Source of the DNA: Lujinxingia litoralis
GTDB taxonomy: Bacteria; Myxococcota_A; Bradymonadia; Bradymonadales; Bradymonadaceae
Assembly (NCBI RefSeq): GCF_003260125.1
Contig: NZ_QHKO01000009.1
Span: 5,001-69,000, forward strand
Reading direction: 5' to 3'
DNA length: 64,000 bases
Within the stretch, counting starts at the first letter, position 1. The number at the start of each line of letters is the position of its first letter. This document shows positions 56,698 to 64,000 of this stretch, in pieces. The position numbers were made by a program, and so were the translations under genes. The notes under the pieces are model-generated. The model saw only the letters and a program-made list of their open reading frames with translations, was not told where the DNA came from and made no database searches.

Positions 56698-56928
56698 TTA
56701 GCGCTGGCAGACGCGTCCTTCCTCCACTCGCCGCAGCCCGCAGCGCTGGCCGGTGGGGCAGTCGCCGGGCTCCGCGCAGCTCTTTCGGCACCCCTGAGGT
56801 TCACACACCTCGCTCTCTGCGCACTCATAATCGCTCTGGCAGAGCGGCGCGTCCTCGTCGGGCCCGCATCCCATCAGGCCCAGCGTCAGGGCCAGCATCG
56901 CCATCACCCGGGTGAGTGTTGCTCCCAT
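56698..56928 (-). CDS. Small Cys-rich lipoprotein
   Basis: 76 residues. ATG 56928 has GGAGG 5 bases upstream. The signal ends LGLMGC, giving lipidated Cys21. The mature part is short, with eight more Cys in CQSDYECAESEVCEPQGCRK and SCAEPGDCPTGQRCG, the 'C-x-D-x-x-C ... C' pattern seen in many myxobacterial lipoproteins. It is only 8 bases beyond the convergent FAAL stop. Likely outer-membrane, disulfide-bonded; function unknown. The terminator at 56951-56984 lies upstream, so it needs its own promoter or read-through from the next gene. Confidence 0.78.
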   Translation of the reverse strand: MGATLTRVMAMLALTLGLMGCGPDEDAPLCQSDYECAESEVCEPQGCRKSCAEPGDCPTGQRCGLRRVEEGRVCQR

Positions 56929-56950
56929 CACATCCTCCCGCGTTGCACAC

Positions 56951-56984
56951 AAAAAACGGGCCGTCACCCGAAGATGACGGCCCG
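56951..56984 (-). terminator. Intrinsic terminator of the larger Cys-rich lipoprotein gene
   Basis: A 10-bp perfect stem, CGGGCCGTCA (56957-56966) with TGACGGCCCG (56975-56984). On the minus strand it ends in six Ts (56956-56951), 50 bases past the stop at 57034. Confidence 0.9.
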
Positions 56985-57033
56985 CACTACCTCAACCGAG
57001 GTCTACGTCAGGTGACGTGACTCAGAGAGTACC

Positions 57034-57966
57034 TTAGAAGTCGACATTACTGCTGGTCACACCGGTCAGCGCATCGGCGTTGAGCGGCACTTCATCGCAG
57101 GATTCCGGGCTGGAGACGTCGCTGCCAGCAGCGGTGCAGAGGAACACGTCGTAGTAGTCAGGTGCGGACTGTGCGGTATCGTTGCAGGTCGGACCGAATT
57201 CACCCACCACAATGGTGTGGCTTTCATCGAGGACGATCAGGTCGCCAGTCTCCTCATCCCGGAACTGCACGTACACCGAGCCGCCACAACCCAGGGCCAC
57301 CACCGTGGAGTCCGTGAAGTTGGTGGTGATCTCGGTGCCTTCGGCGTCGTTCCGGTTAAAGGTTTCATCGAGCGGGCACTGACCATCCAGGTCCGGAGCA
57401 AGGCCATCCAGCACCGTGAAAGTGTCGAAGAATTCCGACTCAGCGCCGATGTCATCACCCACGGCTTCGCCGTACGCGATCGGGTTACCGCTCTCGTTTC
57501 TCAGCTCCACGTACATGATCTTGGCGCCGGGGGTGTTGTAGCCATAGGTCGTGTCGTCGCAGCGATCGGGCGCTTCCACGTCGGTCACATCGTTGATGCG
57601 AACCGTGTAGTACTCAGTCGGCACTTCGTCGATCGGCACACACTGGCCGGTGGACGCACTGCAGACCTGCTCATCGGGGCACTCACCAAAGTCCGGATCG
57701 TTGCAGTCGTCATCCGGCACGCTAGCCGCGCGGCAGACCATGCCTTCGGCATCGCCGGGGCGAGCCACGCACTCGTCGCCGGTGGCGCAGTCGGCGTTGG
57801 TTTCGCAGGTGTCCACGCAGATCGTCTGATCGCAGACCTGGCCGCCGGTGCAGTCGCTATCAAAGGTGCACGACTCCTCGGAGGTCGTCGTTCCACACGC
57901 CGAGAGCAGCCCGAAGCCGCCGACCGCCACAAAGAACAGACCTGCCAGATTACGCTGAATGTTCAT
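57034..57966 (-). CDS. Cys-rich lipoprotein
   Basis: 310 residues. The signal ends GFGLLSAC (Cys24). An EGF-like/Cys-rich region follows (about 30-115), with CTFDSDCTGGQVCDQTICVD, CETNADCATGDECVA and CPDEQVCSASTGQCV. A beta-rich C-terminal domain (about 125-310) begins EYYTVRINDVTDVEAPDRCDD and contains GGSVYVQFRDEETGDLIVL. This is a repeated type in the window (see 58183-59253). Probably surface lipoprotein with binding role. The ATG at 57966 sits 5 bases after GGAAG; upstream in-frame starts (57969, 57984, 58089) are less likely. Confidence 0.82.
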   Translation of the reverse strand: MNIQRNLAGLFFVAVGGFGLLSACGTTTSEESCTFDSDCTGGQVCDQTICVDTCETNADCATGDECVARPGDAEGMVCRAASVPDDDCNDPDFGECPDEQVCSASTGQCVPIDEVPTEYYTVRINDVTDVEAPDRCDDTTYGYNTPGAKIMYVELRNESGNPIAYGEAVGDDIGAESEFFDTFTVLDGLAPDLDGQCPLDETFNRNDAEGTEITTNFTDSTVVALGCGGSVYVQFRDEETGDLIVLDESHTIVVGEFGPTCNDTAQSAPDYYDVFLCTAAGSDVSSPESCDEVPLNADALTGVTSSNVDF

Positions 57967-58182
57967 CATCACTTCCTTTTTCATGGGGTTAGAGTCGAAG
58001 ACCTCAAGCCGTTGAGGCGATGGCGCCTCATGATTCGATGTCTCGCAACCTTCTTGCCAGAAATGCCACATACACACAAAATATCTCAACAGCCGAGCTT
58101 TTTAGCTGGAATCTCTCCGGTTCGATATCCGCTATCAGGCTGAATTGCGGCTGCTTTCGGGCCGACTTATAACCGAAGCACC

Positions 58183-59253
58183 TTAGAGTGTCACTATAAA
58201 TTCAGTAAAGCCCTGTCGCGCTTCACTGGCCGGGGGGCTGCAATCACGCTGTGGATCGAGGCGATCGCCGGCGCCGGTGCACACCCGCGCGCGGTACATC
58301 CCGGTGGGGAGATCCGGGGGCGCTTGCACCTCATAGCCCAGCGGGCAGACCGGGCTGTCGGCAATGATCTCGATGGTCCAATCCTGCCGAGGACTGAGGG
58401 GATCGCCATACCCGTCGACCAGCTCGACCAGCAGCCAACCGCCCGGGCCGCCCAGCGAAGTGTAGCGCGCCTGGGAGGCGTCCTGCACGCAGATCTCATC
58501 GTCATCCAGCGCGACCGGCGCCGCCTGCAGGTAGGGCTCGTCCGGCTCGGAGCGGGCGCTCTCCCAGCGCAGAACACGACCGTAGGCCTCGGCGTTGCCC
58601 GAGGGGCTGCGGGCGATCACCGCGCCCACCCGCACCGGCGCAACCTCCGCCGGGGCTGGCCCCACATCGGCGTGTCCGCTGTCCGCGTTGCCGGCGTCTT
58701 CACCCACATCGCCGGCGTCTTCACCCACATCGCCGGCGTCTTCACCCACATCGGCAAACGGCTCGCCGGCGTCTTCCTCATCCGGGGAGCCTTCGGGCCA
58801 GACCTGCTCGATCAGAATGAGGACACTCTCCCCGGGATCGACCGAGGCATCGGGGTCGGAGGCGTCGTCTCCGGCATCGAGAGAGACGCCGGTGTCGCCG
58901 TCGTAAATGATGTAGGCGCAGCGGCCATCAAGCCCACAGAAGACCCGCTGGCTGGCGAGTTCCTCCTGGCACTGCGCATCGCTCTCACACTGCACATCGC
59001 CTGGCGTGCGTTCGTCGATCAGGCAGGCTTCAATCGGTTCGACCTCCCCGCTGCGCTGATAGCTCAGGCAGCGCCGCCCGGACGCGCATTCATCATCCTC
59101 GACGCAGGCGTCGACGCACTGAAAGTCAACGCAATACTGCGACGTGGCGCAATTGGAGTCATAACGACACAGGTCCTCCACAAGCTCGGCGCCGCACCCG
59201 CTCAGGGCGAGGAGTGCCGTGAGGAGAATCGGATATTTGAGCGATGACATCAT
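58183..59253 (-). CDS. Cys-rich lipoprotein with GEDAGDV repeats
   Basis: 356 residues. The signal ends LLALSGC (Cys20). A Cys-rich part (about 25-115) has CRYDSNCATSQYCVDFQCVD and CVEDDECASGRRCL. An Asp/Glu/Gly/Ala linker holds three exact GEDAGDV-type repeats. A beta-rich C-terminal domain (about 215-356) has LLVELVDGYGDPLSPRQDW and GMYRARVCTGAGD, similar in layout to the C-terminal domain of the neighbour at 57034 (both follow a ligand-like 'ICVQD ... GYEVQ' order). The two genes may be distant paralogues. The start could be ATG 59253 or 59250; the ribosome site is weak. Confidence 0.8.
   Translation of the reverse strand: MMSSLKYPILLTALLALSGCGAELVEDLCRYDSNCATSQYCVDFQCVDACVEDDECASGRRCLSYQRSGEVEPIEACLIDERTPGDVQCESDAQCQEELASQRVFCGLDGRCAYIIYDGDTGVSLDAGDDASDPDASVDPGESVLILIEQVWPEGSPDEEDAGEPFADVGEDAGDVGEDAGDVGEDAGNADSGHADVGPAPAEVAPVRVGAVIARSPSGNAEAYGRVLRWESARSEPDEPYLQAAPVALDDDEICVQDASQARYTSLGGPGGWLLVELVDGYGDPLSPRQDWTIEIIADSPVCPLGYEVQAPPDLPTGMYRARVCTGAGDRLDPQRDCSPPASEARQGFTEFIVTL
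58690..58752. repeat. Three exact 21-bp tandem repeats in a lipoprotein linker
   Basis: Units at 58690-58710, 58711-58731 and 58732-58752, each GCCGGCGTCTTCACCCACAT plus C. On the minus strand they encode DVGEDAG in tandem. Likely prone to copy-number change. Confidence 0.93.
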
Positions 59254-59418
59254 AGGCATTCCGGACCGCTCGTCTGGAGTAGTGCTTATCCAAGGGTGGT
59301 TAAACCCTGTGGCGGTAGGCATCGTGTGGCCCACCTCCGTGCCCACTCTTATGCAGAACGCAGGCCATAAGATCAAAGACAATGCGGTGTGTCGTGTGCG
59401 CCTGGCGGGTCGCTTTAG

Positions 59419-59447
59419 TTTACGGCGGCGGCGCATCGGGCTATGGT
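59419..59447 (+). promoter_or_regulatory. Possible bamD promoter
   Basis: TTTACG (59419-59424), a 17-base spacer and TATGGT (59442-59447), 40 bases before the ATG at 59487. Modest match. Confidence 0.35.
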
Positions 59448-59486
59448 CCGCGCCGATCGGTACCACCTGCTCTGGGAGTTCCTCAC

Positions 59487-60341
59487 ATGCCGCGCCCTCT
59501 ATCTTTACTTCGCCACCCACTTGTTGGACGTCTGCTCGCGTTAAGCCTGATGGCGGGCGCCCCGCTGGGCTGTGTCACCGGGACTCCGAGTCAAGAACTC
59601 TCGTACAGCGATCAGGCCGAGGCCTACTTTGAGGCCGGCCAGCAACGCTTTGAACGCCGCGACTATCTCGAGGCGATGCGGCTCTACAACACCGTGCGCA
59701 ACCAGTTTCCCTACAGTCGCTGGGCTGCTCTGGCCCACCTGCGCATCGGCGACGCCTATTTTGAGCAGGACCAGAACGCCGCGGCCGTCGAGCAGTACCG
59801 TGCGTTCATTCAGCTCTACCCGCGTCACGAAAAGGTGGAGTACGCGCACTGGAAGATCGCCCGGGCCTTCTACGAGCAGATGCCCTCGGAGTTCTTCATC
59901 CTGCCGCCTGCGTACGAGCGCGATCTTAGCTCCACGCGCGATGCGGTGCGCGAACTTCGCATCTTTCTCCAGCGTTATGAGCAATCCGAATACGCCCCCG
60001 AGGCGCGGCGCCTGATGCGCTCGGCTCAGCGGAGGCTCGCCGACCACGAGTTTTACGTGGCGACCTATTACCTGGATCGCGACAACCCCAAAGCCGCCGC
60101 TGGCCGGTTGACGCACCTGCTGCGAAACTTCCCGGGGCTGGGGCTCGATGCCGAGGCGCTTTTTTTGCTGGGCAAAGCCTACCTGCAGCTGGATGAGCCC
60201 GGTCGGGCGCTGACGGCCTGGACCGATCTGATCGAGGTGCATCCCGAGCATCCGCGCGCCGGAGAGGCAAAGCGTCTGCTTGAGGCCCGGGGCTTGAATG
60301 CGACGCCTGAGCAAAACTCGGACGAAGGGCAGGGCGGCTGA
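59487..60341 (+). CDS. bamD: Outer membrane assembly lipoprotein BamD (YfiO)
   Basis: 284 residues. BamD is the essential lipoprotein of the BAM complex, helping BamA insert outer-membrane proteins. The signal ends MAGAPLGC (Cys29). Five TPR-type repeats follow; recognisable are AEAYFEAGQQRFERRDYLEA, NQFPYSRWAALAHLRIGDAYF, YRAFIQLYPRHEKVEYAHW, RDAVRELRIFLQRYEQSEY, and RLADHEFYVATYYLDRDN with the family's ExxVAxYY-like strand. ATG 59487 has GGGAG 8 bases upstream; a longer frame back to 59382 is unlikely. A partner BamA-family protein is at 10805-14149 in this window. Confidence 0.93.
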   Translation: MPRPLSLLRHPLVGRLLALSLMAGAPLGCVTGTPSQELSYSDQAEAYFEAGQQRFERRDYLEAMRLYNTVRNQFPYSRWAALAHLRIGDAYFEQDQNAAAVEQYRAFIQLYPRHEKVEYAHWKIARAFYEQMPSEFFILPPAYERDLSSTRDAVRELRIFLQRYEQSEYAPEARRLMRSAQRRLADHEFYVATYYLDRDNPKAAAGRLTHLLRNFPGLGLDAEALFLLGKAYLQLDEPGRALTAWTDLIEVHPEHPRAGEAKRLLEARGLNATPEQNSDEGQGG

Positions 60342-60388
60342 CCCTCCAGGGTTAAGGCCTGCCTTTTGGGAAGTACACTAAGGTCCGC

Positions 60389-60427
60389 AAGAGCGCCGTC
60401 GGCAGTCTGTCGACGGCGCTCTTTTTT
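60389..60427 (+). terminator. Terminator of bamD
   Basis: Stem AAGAGCGCCGTCG (60389-60401) with CGACGGCGCTCTT (60411-60423), followed by a run of Ts (60422-60427). Confidence 0.92.
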
Positions 60428-60540
60428 GCGCGCCGCCGGCTGACCGATCACGCCATCTCTGCAGAACGCCAACGGCGAAGAGCAGGGCAGGGCGCCGAGA
60501 CAATCGCCACGCCTCAGGAGGGGGCGCAGGGCAAGAAACG

Positions 60541-60567
60541 CAAAAAGCCCGCCATGTCTGGCGGGCT
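60541..60567 (-). terminator. Terminator of the rplM-rpsI operon
   Basis: On the minus strand a 9-bp stem, AGCCCGCCA (60567-60559) with TGGCGGGCT (60554-60546), is followed by TTTTTG. It is 36 bases past the rpsI stop. Confidence 0.88.
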
Positions 60568-60602
60568 CTCTGCAATGCTTCGTGCGGTCGTGCTCCGGCG
60601 GA

Positions 60603-60998
60603 TTAGCGCTTGGAGAACTGGAAGCGCGCGCGGGCACCCTTCTGACCGTACTTCTTACGTTCCTTGACGCGGGCGTCACGGGTCAGGAAGCCACCCTGCT
60701 TAAGCGCGGGGCGCATGGCGCCGTCCACCAGGAGCAGGGCGCGAGCCACGCCGAGCTTCACCGCTTCGGCCTGGCCGCTCTTGCCGCCGCCGGAGACCGT
60801 GCAGTAGACGTCGAACTTGTCCAGGGTCTCGGTCAGCTCCAGGGGCTGACGCAGGATCATCATCAGGGTGTCGCGACCGAAGTACTCGTCGGCGTCCTGA
60901 CCGTTAACCGTGACAACGCCGGTGCCGGGGCGCAAAAAGACGCGGGCGCTCGCTTTTTTGCGACGACCAATCGCGTGATACTGTTCCGCTTGTGCCAT
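60603..60998 (-). CDS. rpsI: 30S ribosomal protein S9
   Basis: 131 residues. A small-subunit protein whose C-terminal tail reaches the P-site tRNA. Seen: YHAIGRRKKASARVFLRPG, VTVNGQDADEYFGRD, VSGGGKSGQAEAVKLGVARAL, and the invariant tail GQKGARARFQFSKR. Second gene of the rplM-rpsI operon, 48 bases after rplM; read on the minus strand from the promoter at 61629-61657. Usual length. Confidence 0.98.
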   Translation of the reverse strand: MAQAEQYHAIGRRKKASARVFLRPGTGVVTVNGQDADEYFGRDTLMMILRQPLELTETLDKFDVYCTVSGGGKSGQAEAVKLGVARALLLVDGAMRPALKQGGFLTRDARVKERKKYGQKGARARFQFSKR

Positions 60999-61046
60999 GA
61001 GATTCTCTCTCTTCTATGCGTCCTCAATCCGGACGCTGACTCATTA

Positions 61047-61475
61047 TTAAAGTTCGAGCGCCTGGGGCTGCTGCGCCTGATGCGGGTGCTCCGCTCCGGC
61101 GTAGACCTTGAGCTTGGTGATCATCTGACGACCGAGCTTGGTCTTGGGCAGCATGCCCTGAACCGCATAGGTGATCACGCTCTGAGCGCGCTTCTCAAGG
61201 AGATCGCCGGCGGTGATCGACTTCAGTCCGCCCGGGTAACCCGAGTGACGGTTGTAGACCTTGTCGGTGAGCTTCTTGCCGGTGAACGCCACCTTGTCGG
61301 CGTTGATGCAGATCACGAAGTCGCCACAGTCCACGTGCGGGGTGTAGGTGGCCTTGTGCTTGCCGCGCAAGATCGTGGCGATCTTCGCAGCCGCGCGACC
61401 CACCGTCTCCCCTTCCAGGTCGACGACGAACCACTGACGGTTGATATCCGATTCTTTAGCGCTGAAGGTTTTCAT
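61047..61475 (-). CDS. rplM: 50S ribosomal protein L13
   Basis: 142 residues. An early-assembling large-subunit protein that binds 23S rRNA. Seen: NRQWFVVDLEGETVGRAA, ILRGKHKATYTPHVDCGDFV, INADKVAFTGKKLTDKVYNR, and the signature MLPKTKLGRQMITKLKVYAG. ATG 61475 has GGAAG 4 bases upstream; an upstream in-frame start (61490) is not needed. First gene of the rplM-rpsI operon; in E. coli L13 represses its own mRNA through the leader. Confidence 0.98.
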   Translation of the reverse strand: MKTFSAKESDINRQWFVVDLEGETVGRAAAKIATILRGKHKATYTPHVDCGDFVICINADKVAFTGKKLTDKVYNRHSGYPGGLKSITAGDLLEKRAQSVITYAVQGMLPKTKLGRQMITKLKVYAGAEHPHQAQQPQALEL

Positions 61476-61622
61476 CTCGCTTCCATCCACTTGCCCGGCG
61501 GATCGCCAGGAGCCTGTTTATCTCTTCTCGTTTTTTGAGAAAAACGACGAAATTCTTTGACGCAACGGGATCACGCAGGGCGTGACGGTAGGGAGCTGCC
61601 GCCGGGGCGGGCTCCTAAAAGG
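61476..61622 (-). promoter_or_regulatory. Long rplM-rpsI leader with hairpin
   Basis: The promoter at 61629-61657 implies a leader of about 147 bases. It holds a strong A/T hairpin (CGTTTTT pairing with AAAAACG, around 61528-61545) and a second region rich in GC pairing near 61490-61515. Such leaders serve autoregulation by L13 in other bacteria; here that is inference. Confidence 0.45.
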
Positions 61623-61628
61623 GGGCTC

Positions 61629-61657
61629 GGTATAGCGTTGGCCCCCCACAGTGTCAA
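61629..61657 (-). promoter_or_regulatory. Promoter of the rplM-rpsI operon
   Basis: On the minus strand TTGACA (61657-61652), exactly 17 bases, TATACC (61634-61629). It is the closest match to the sigma-70 consensus in the window, fitting a strongly expressed ribosomal operon. Confidence 0.8.
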
Positions 61658-61862
61658 ATCGAATGTTTTAGCAGGCTTTCGGCGTCGGATTTCCTGTGCG
61701 CTGCTCTGGCATCCCAATCCATTGCCCACTACACTATAAGGCGACAGATTCGAATCTGTGTCCCCAAATAGAGCAGACTGACGCTCCAGCGCCCCTCCTG
61801 GCACTGGTTTCCGGGCCCAGACCTCCCTCTCTACGGCCCCCTTATCTTTATAGGTGATGAAC
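61658..61862. other. Upstream region of the lipoprotein gene with a perfect palindrome
   Basis: Part of the 387-base divergent gap. It contains a perfect 16-bp palindrome, ACAGATTCGAATCTGT (61744-61759), just downstream of a TATAAG (61735-61740) that could be a -10 of a plus-strand promoter; no matching -35 was found. The palindrome suits a dimeric regulator. No gene is seen. Confidence 0.45.
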
Positions 61863-63065
61863 ATGCAGCCAAACGTTCTCGCAAACCGTTGGGTGCTGAT
61901 CGCTGCACTGGCGCTGGCCCTCCCGCTGGGAGCCTGTGGTGAGGATCCCCCGCCCAAAACGATCGATACCATCGACGCCGGTCCCGACGGCGGCGAAGAT
62001 ACCGATTCCGGATCTCCGGAAGATGGCGGTGGGGATGACGCCGACACGGACACCGAAACGGACACCGACGGGGGCGATCCCCCCGACGATCTCTGCGAAG
62101 ACGTCTCATGCGAGGCCGGGGAGATCTGCGTGGCGGGTGCTTGTGAGCCGGAGCCGGAAGAAGGCTTTAGCTGCGCGGCACCACACGAGATCGGGGCGCT
62201 GGACCTTAATGCCACCACCACACTGAGCGCCAACCCCGACGGCCAGCCCAATACGCTGAAGACCCGCTGCTCTCGTGCCGATCACGATACCAGCCCCGAG
62301 GCGGTTTACAGTTTCGAGGTCACCGAGGCGGCGCGAGTCGTGGCCGAACTCACCGACTTTGGCCCGGGGCTGATCATGGAGCTGCGCGAAGATAATTGCT
62401 CCGATGCCGAGGCGCCGGGGTGGTGCAGCGAGCCCAACCGCAAAGAGTTTTTTGCCTACCCGGGCACGGAATACTTCCTGATCGTGGAGGCTCGCCGCGA
62501 CTTTAGCGTGGGCGAGTTCACCCTGGAGTTGACCACCGAAGCGCTGGTCTGCGACGCGCCGGGAACCTACTCCTGCGAGGGGGACAATCGCGTGCTCTGT
62601 TTCAACGGGGAGGAGGAACGCCCCTTCGCCTGCGGAACCGGCTGTGATGCCGGGGTCTGCCTGGGCGACACCTGCGCCAACGCCCGGGAGGTCACCGCTT
62701 CGGCCACCTTTGAGGGCGATTTTTCCGCGTTCTCCAGTTCCATCAACCTGGAAGGCTCACCGAGCTGCTCGTCCGCCGGGACCGCCGGGCCCATCACGCC
62801 CGGGCAAGAGATCATCTTTGCCCTTCCCGGGCTGAGCGCCGGGCAGACCGTGGAGATTGATGCCTCCGGAGATGAGGCCTCCTCGGTGATCGGCATCATG
62901 AGCAGCTGTGAGGCGACTCCGAGCTGCGTGATGGCCACCGACACCCTCGAAACCTTTACCTTTGTGGCTCCCGCCGCCGGCGACTACTTCGTGATCGTCG
63001 ATACCTTCTCGCCACGTGAGGGCATGTTCAACATCGCGATTGATATCGGTGAGGTCGGGCAGTGA
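61863..63065 (+). CDS. Cys-containing lipoprotein with Asp-rich linker
   Basis: About 400 residues. The signal ends LALPLGAC (Cys25). An Asp/Gly/Thr/Pro-rich linker follows (about 28-78). A Cys motif, CEDVSCEAGEICVAGACEPE, is then followed by two tandem beta-sandwich-like domains of the pre-peptidase C-terminal type (AVYSFEVTEAARVVAELTDFG ... YPGTEYFLIVEARRDFSVGEF, and a second copy ending GDYFVIVDTFSPREGMFNIAI). The layout is typical of surface lipoproteins of myxobacteria. ATG 61863 is preferred with AGGTG 6-8 bases upstream; ATG 61857 is also possible. The stop overlaps or abuts the start of the next lipoprotein gene. Confidence 0.82.
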   Translation: MQPNVLANRWVLIAALALALPLGACGEDPPPKTIDTIDAGPDGGEDTDSGSPEDGGGDDADTDTETDTDGGDPPDDLCEDVSCEAGEICVAGACEPEPEEGFSCAAPHEIGALDLNATTTLSANPDGQPNTLKTRCSRADHDTSPEAVYSFEVTEAARVVAELTDFGPGLIMELREDNCSDAEAPGWCSEPNRKEFFAYPGTEYFLIVEARRDFSVGEFTLELTTEALVCDAPGTYSCEGDNRVLCFNGEEERPFACGTGCDAGVCLGDTCANAREVTASATFEGDFSAFSSSINLEGSPSCSSAGTAGPITPGQEIIFALPGLSAGQTVEIDASGDEASSVIGIMSSCEATPSCVMATDTLETFTFVAPAAGDYFVIVDTFSPREGMFNIAIDIGEVGQ

Positions 63066-63070
63066 AGCAG

Positions 63071-64000
63071 ATGCGTTTTCAACACCGATCGCGTACTCCG
63101 CGCGGGGCGGGGCTTCTCCTCTGCGCACTCCTTGCCATGGGGACCGCCTGCTCCTCGGAGCCGGGCGGCTCCGAACGCCCCATCGATCGTATCGATGATG
63201 TCGGGGGCGACACCGATGCCGACGGACTGGATGTTGGTCTCCCCGACGCTGACGCCTCGGATGTAAATGATCCCGACGTCGAAGACACCGACGCGGATGC
63301 CGACCTCCCCGACGCGGACGCCGATGCCGATCTCCCCGACGCGGACGCCGATGCGGAAGACCTCGACGCGGATGTCGACGAGCCAGATGCGGATGCCGAC
63401 GCAGACATTGCAGACGCGGATGCCGACGAGCCCGATGCCGAAGAGCCGGAACCCTCGTGCGCCGAGGCGATCATCGATCTGGGCGTGTTGGAGAGCGGGG
63501 TTCAAGCGGTGACCTTGACCCCGGATCTGGACGCGGTCGCGGGCCTGGGGGCCTGTCAGGGCTCGGCGAGCGCCGAGTATGTCGTCCTGCGCTTCGAGCT
63601 GCCCGCGGACGGGGTGCTGAGTTTCGACGGAGAGGGCACAGCTGTCAGTCTTCTGCAGCAGCCCTGCTCCGGAGTCGGCGCCTTTTGCGCCAGTGAATTT
63701 GGAGAGCTGAATGTGATTGCCGGTGCTCCGCTCTACGCGGCCGTGGCACTTCCGGATGTGGAGACTCAGCTCGACGTGGTCTACAGCCCGCATCAGGCCT
63801 GTGAGCCCGCCGGGCAAATGGCCTGTGTGGATGCCGGGCAGCTCGAAGCCTGCACCACGGGCTTTGCCTCCATGCAGGTGCCCATCTGGGTGACGTCTCA
63901 GTGCCCGGCAGGGTGTGAGAATGACGCCTGCGTGGGCAACTCCTGCGAGAACCCGATTGTGGTTCAAGAGAGTATTTCACTTCAGGTTCGAGGAGAGGCG
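63071..64000 (+). CDS. Asp-rich lipoprotein, 3' end beyond the window
   Basis: At least 310 codons, open to the right edge. The signal ends LLAMGTAC (Cys27). A very long Asp/Ala linker (about 45-135) contains repeats of the kind DADADLPDAD. A domain follows (CAEAIIDLGVLESG ... VVLRFELPADGVLSFDG) that resembles the first domain of the neighbour at 61863, so the two are probably paralogues. Cys motifs similar to PAGCENDACVGNSCENP lie near the visible end. GTG 63062, overlapping the preceding stop (GTGA), is an alternative start. Translationally coupled or co-transcribed with the preceding lipoprotein gene. Confidence 0.8.
   Translation, partial: MRFQHRSRTPRGAGLLLCALLAMGTACSSEPGGSERPIDRIDDVGGDTDADGLDVGLPDADASDVNDPDVEDTDADADLPDADADADLPDADADAEDLDADVDEPDADADADIADADADEPDAEEPEPSCAEAIIDLGVLESGVQAVTLTPDLDAVAGLGACQGSASAEYVVLRFELPADGVLSFDGEGTAVSLLQQPCSGVGAFCASEFGELNVIAGAPLYAAVALPDVETQLDVVYSPHQACEPAGQMACVDAGQLEACTTGFASMQVPIWVTSQCPAGCENDACVGNSCENPIVVQESISLQVRGEA

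Noticed and set aside
61741..61766. A tRNA T-arm-like stretch (AGATTCGAATCTGT followed by GTCCCCA)
   Set aside because: No matching acceptor, D-arm or anticodon arm within 80 bases on either strand; better described as a palindrome.
61571..62251. A Ser/Pro-rich minus-strand frame upstream of rplM
   Set aside because: It spans the rplM promoter and the start of a convincing lipoprotein gene; low-complexity shadow.

Overview
The window reads as chromosome of a GC-rich, diderm, non-photosynthetic bacterium, most likely in Myxococcota / former Deltaproteobacteria. Bradymonadia is my best guess from the style of the proteins: many lipoproteins with Cys-rich or Asp-rich segments, RCC1-type surface propellers, a TamB/BamA-family pair, a stand-alone sigma-region-4 protein with a Cys cluster, and GAF and hybrid-kinase signalling. 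This placement is inference. I see no transposase, integrase, CRISPR array or phage gene. About 48 protein genes, three tRNAs and one candidate small RNA can be supported.

Left part (1-16 kb). A truncated unknown gene, a TPR-like membrane protein, a SlyD-type prolyl isomerase, an anchored unknown protein and an RCC1/Ig-like lipoprotein come first. A sigma-region-4-like regulator follows. Then comes an envelope operon: TamB, a BamA/TamA-family Omp85 protein with a six-cysteine insertion, and a DUF4105 membrane protein. About 550 non-coding bases of G-rich degenerate repeats end this part.

Middle-left (16-27.5 kb). A minus-strand group encodes acyl carrier protein, a crotonase fused to a decayed 3-hydroxyacyl-CoA dehydrogenase-like half, and a fatty acyl-AMP ligase, with a hybrid histidine kinase downstream. 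A cytochrome P450 gene faces this group across a promoter-rich, relatively AT-rich gap. Together they look like a small acyl-ACP-modifying pathway. An exported beta-barrel-like protein, a CAP-domain lipoprotein and a GAF histidine kinase follow.

Centre (27.6-42.2 kb) is mostly housekeeping: zapA (with a candidate ~85-nt RNA or attenuator just upstream), 5-formyl-THF cyclo-ligase, RNase Y, tyrosyl-tRNA synthetase and a membrane glycosyltransferase fused to a methyltransferase. A Lys-Glu-Glu tRNA operon is next, then queD with a degraded duplicate of its own 3' end. A one-carbon/sulfur locus follows (homocysteine methyltransferase-MetF fusion, cysK, cysE), then a LolA-like / outer-membrane barrel pair.

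Right part (42.3-64 kb). A TerB-like protein, coiled-coil proteins, a CpXC-like protein and a phosphoesterase lead into a group of poorly known genes. These are a cytoplasmic PQQ-type propeller with a small partner, a small GxxG/coiled-coil protein followed by a TPR protein, a zinc-ribbon protein and a GAF protein. A second fatty acyl-AMP ligase, several Cys-rich lipoproteins, BamD, and the rpsI/rplM operon with a near-consensus promoter follow. The last gene, an Asp-rich lipoprotein, runs off the right edge.

Convergent genes are often separated by perfect bidirectional hairpin terminators, and several sigma-70-type promoters close to consensus can be read by eye. No database or folding program was used.
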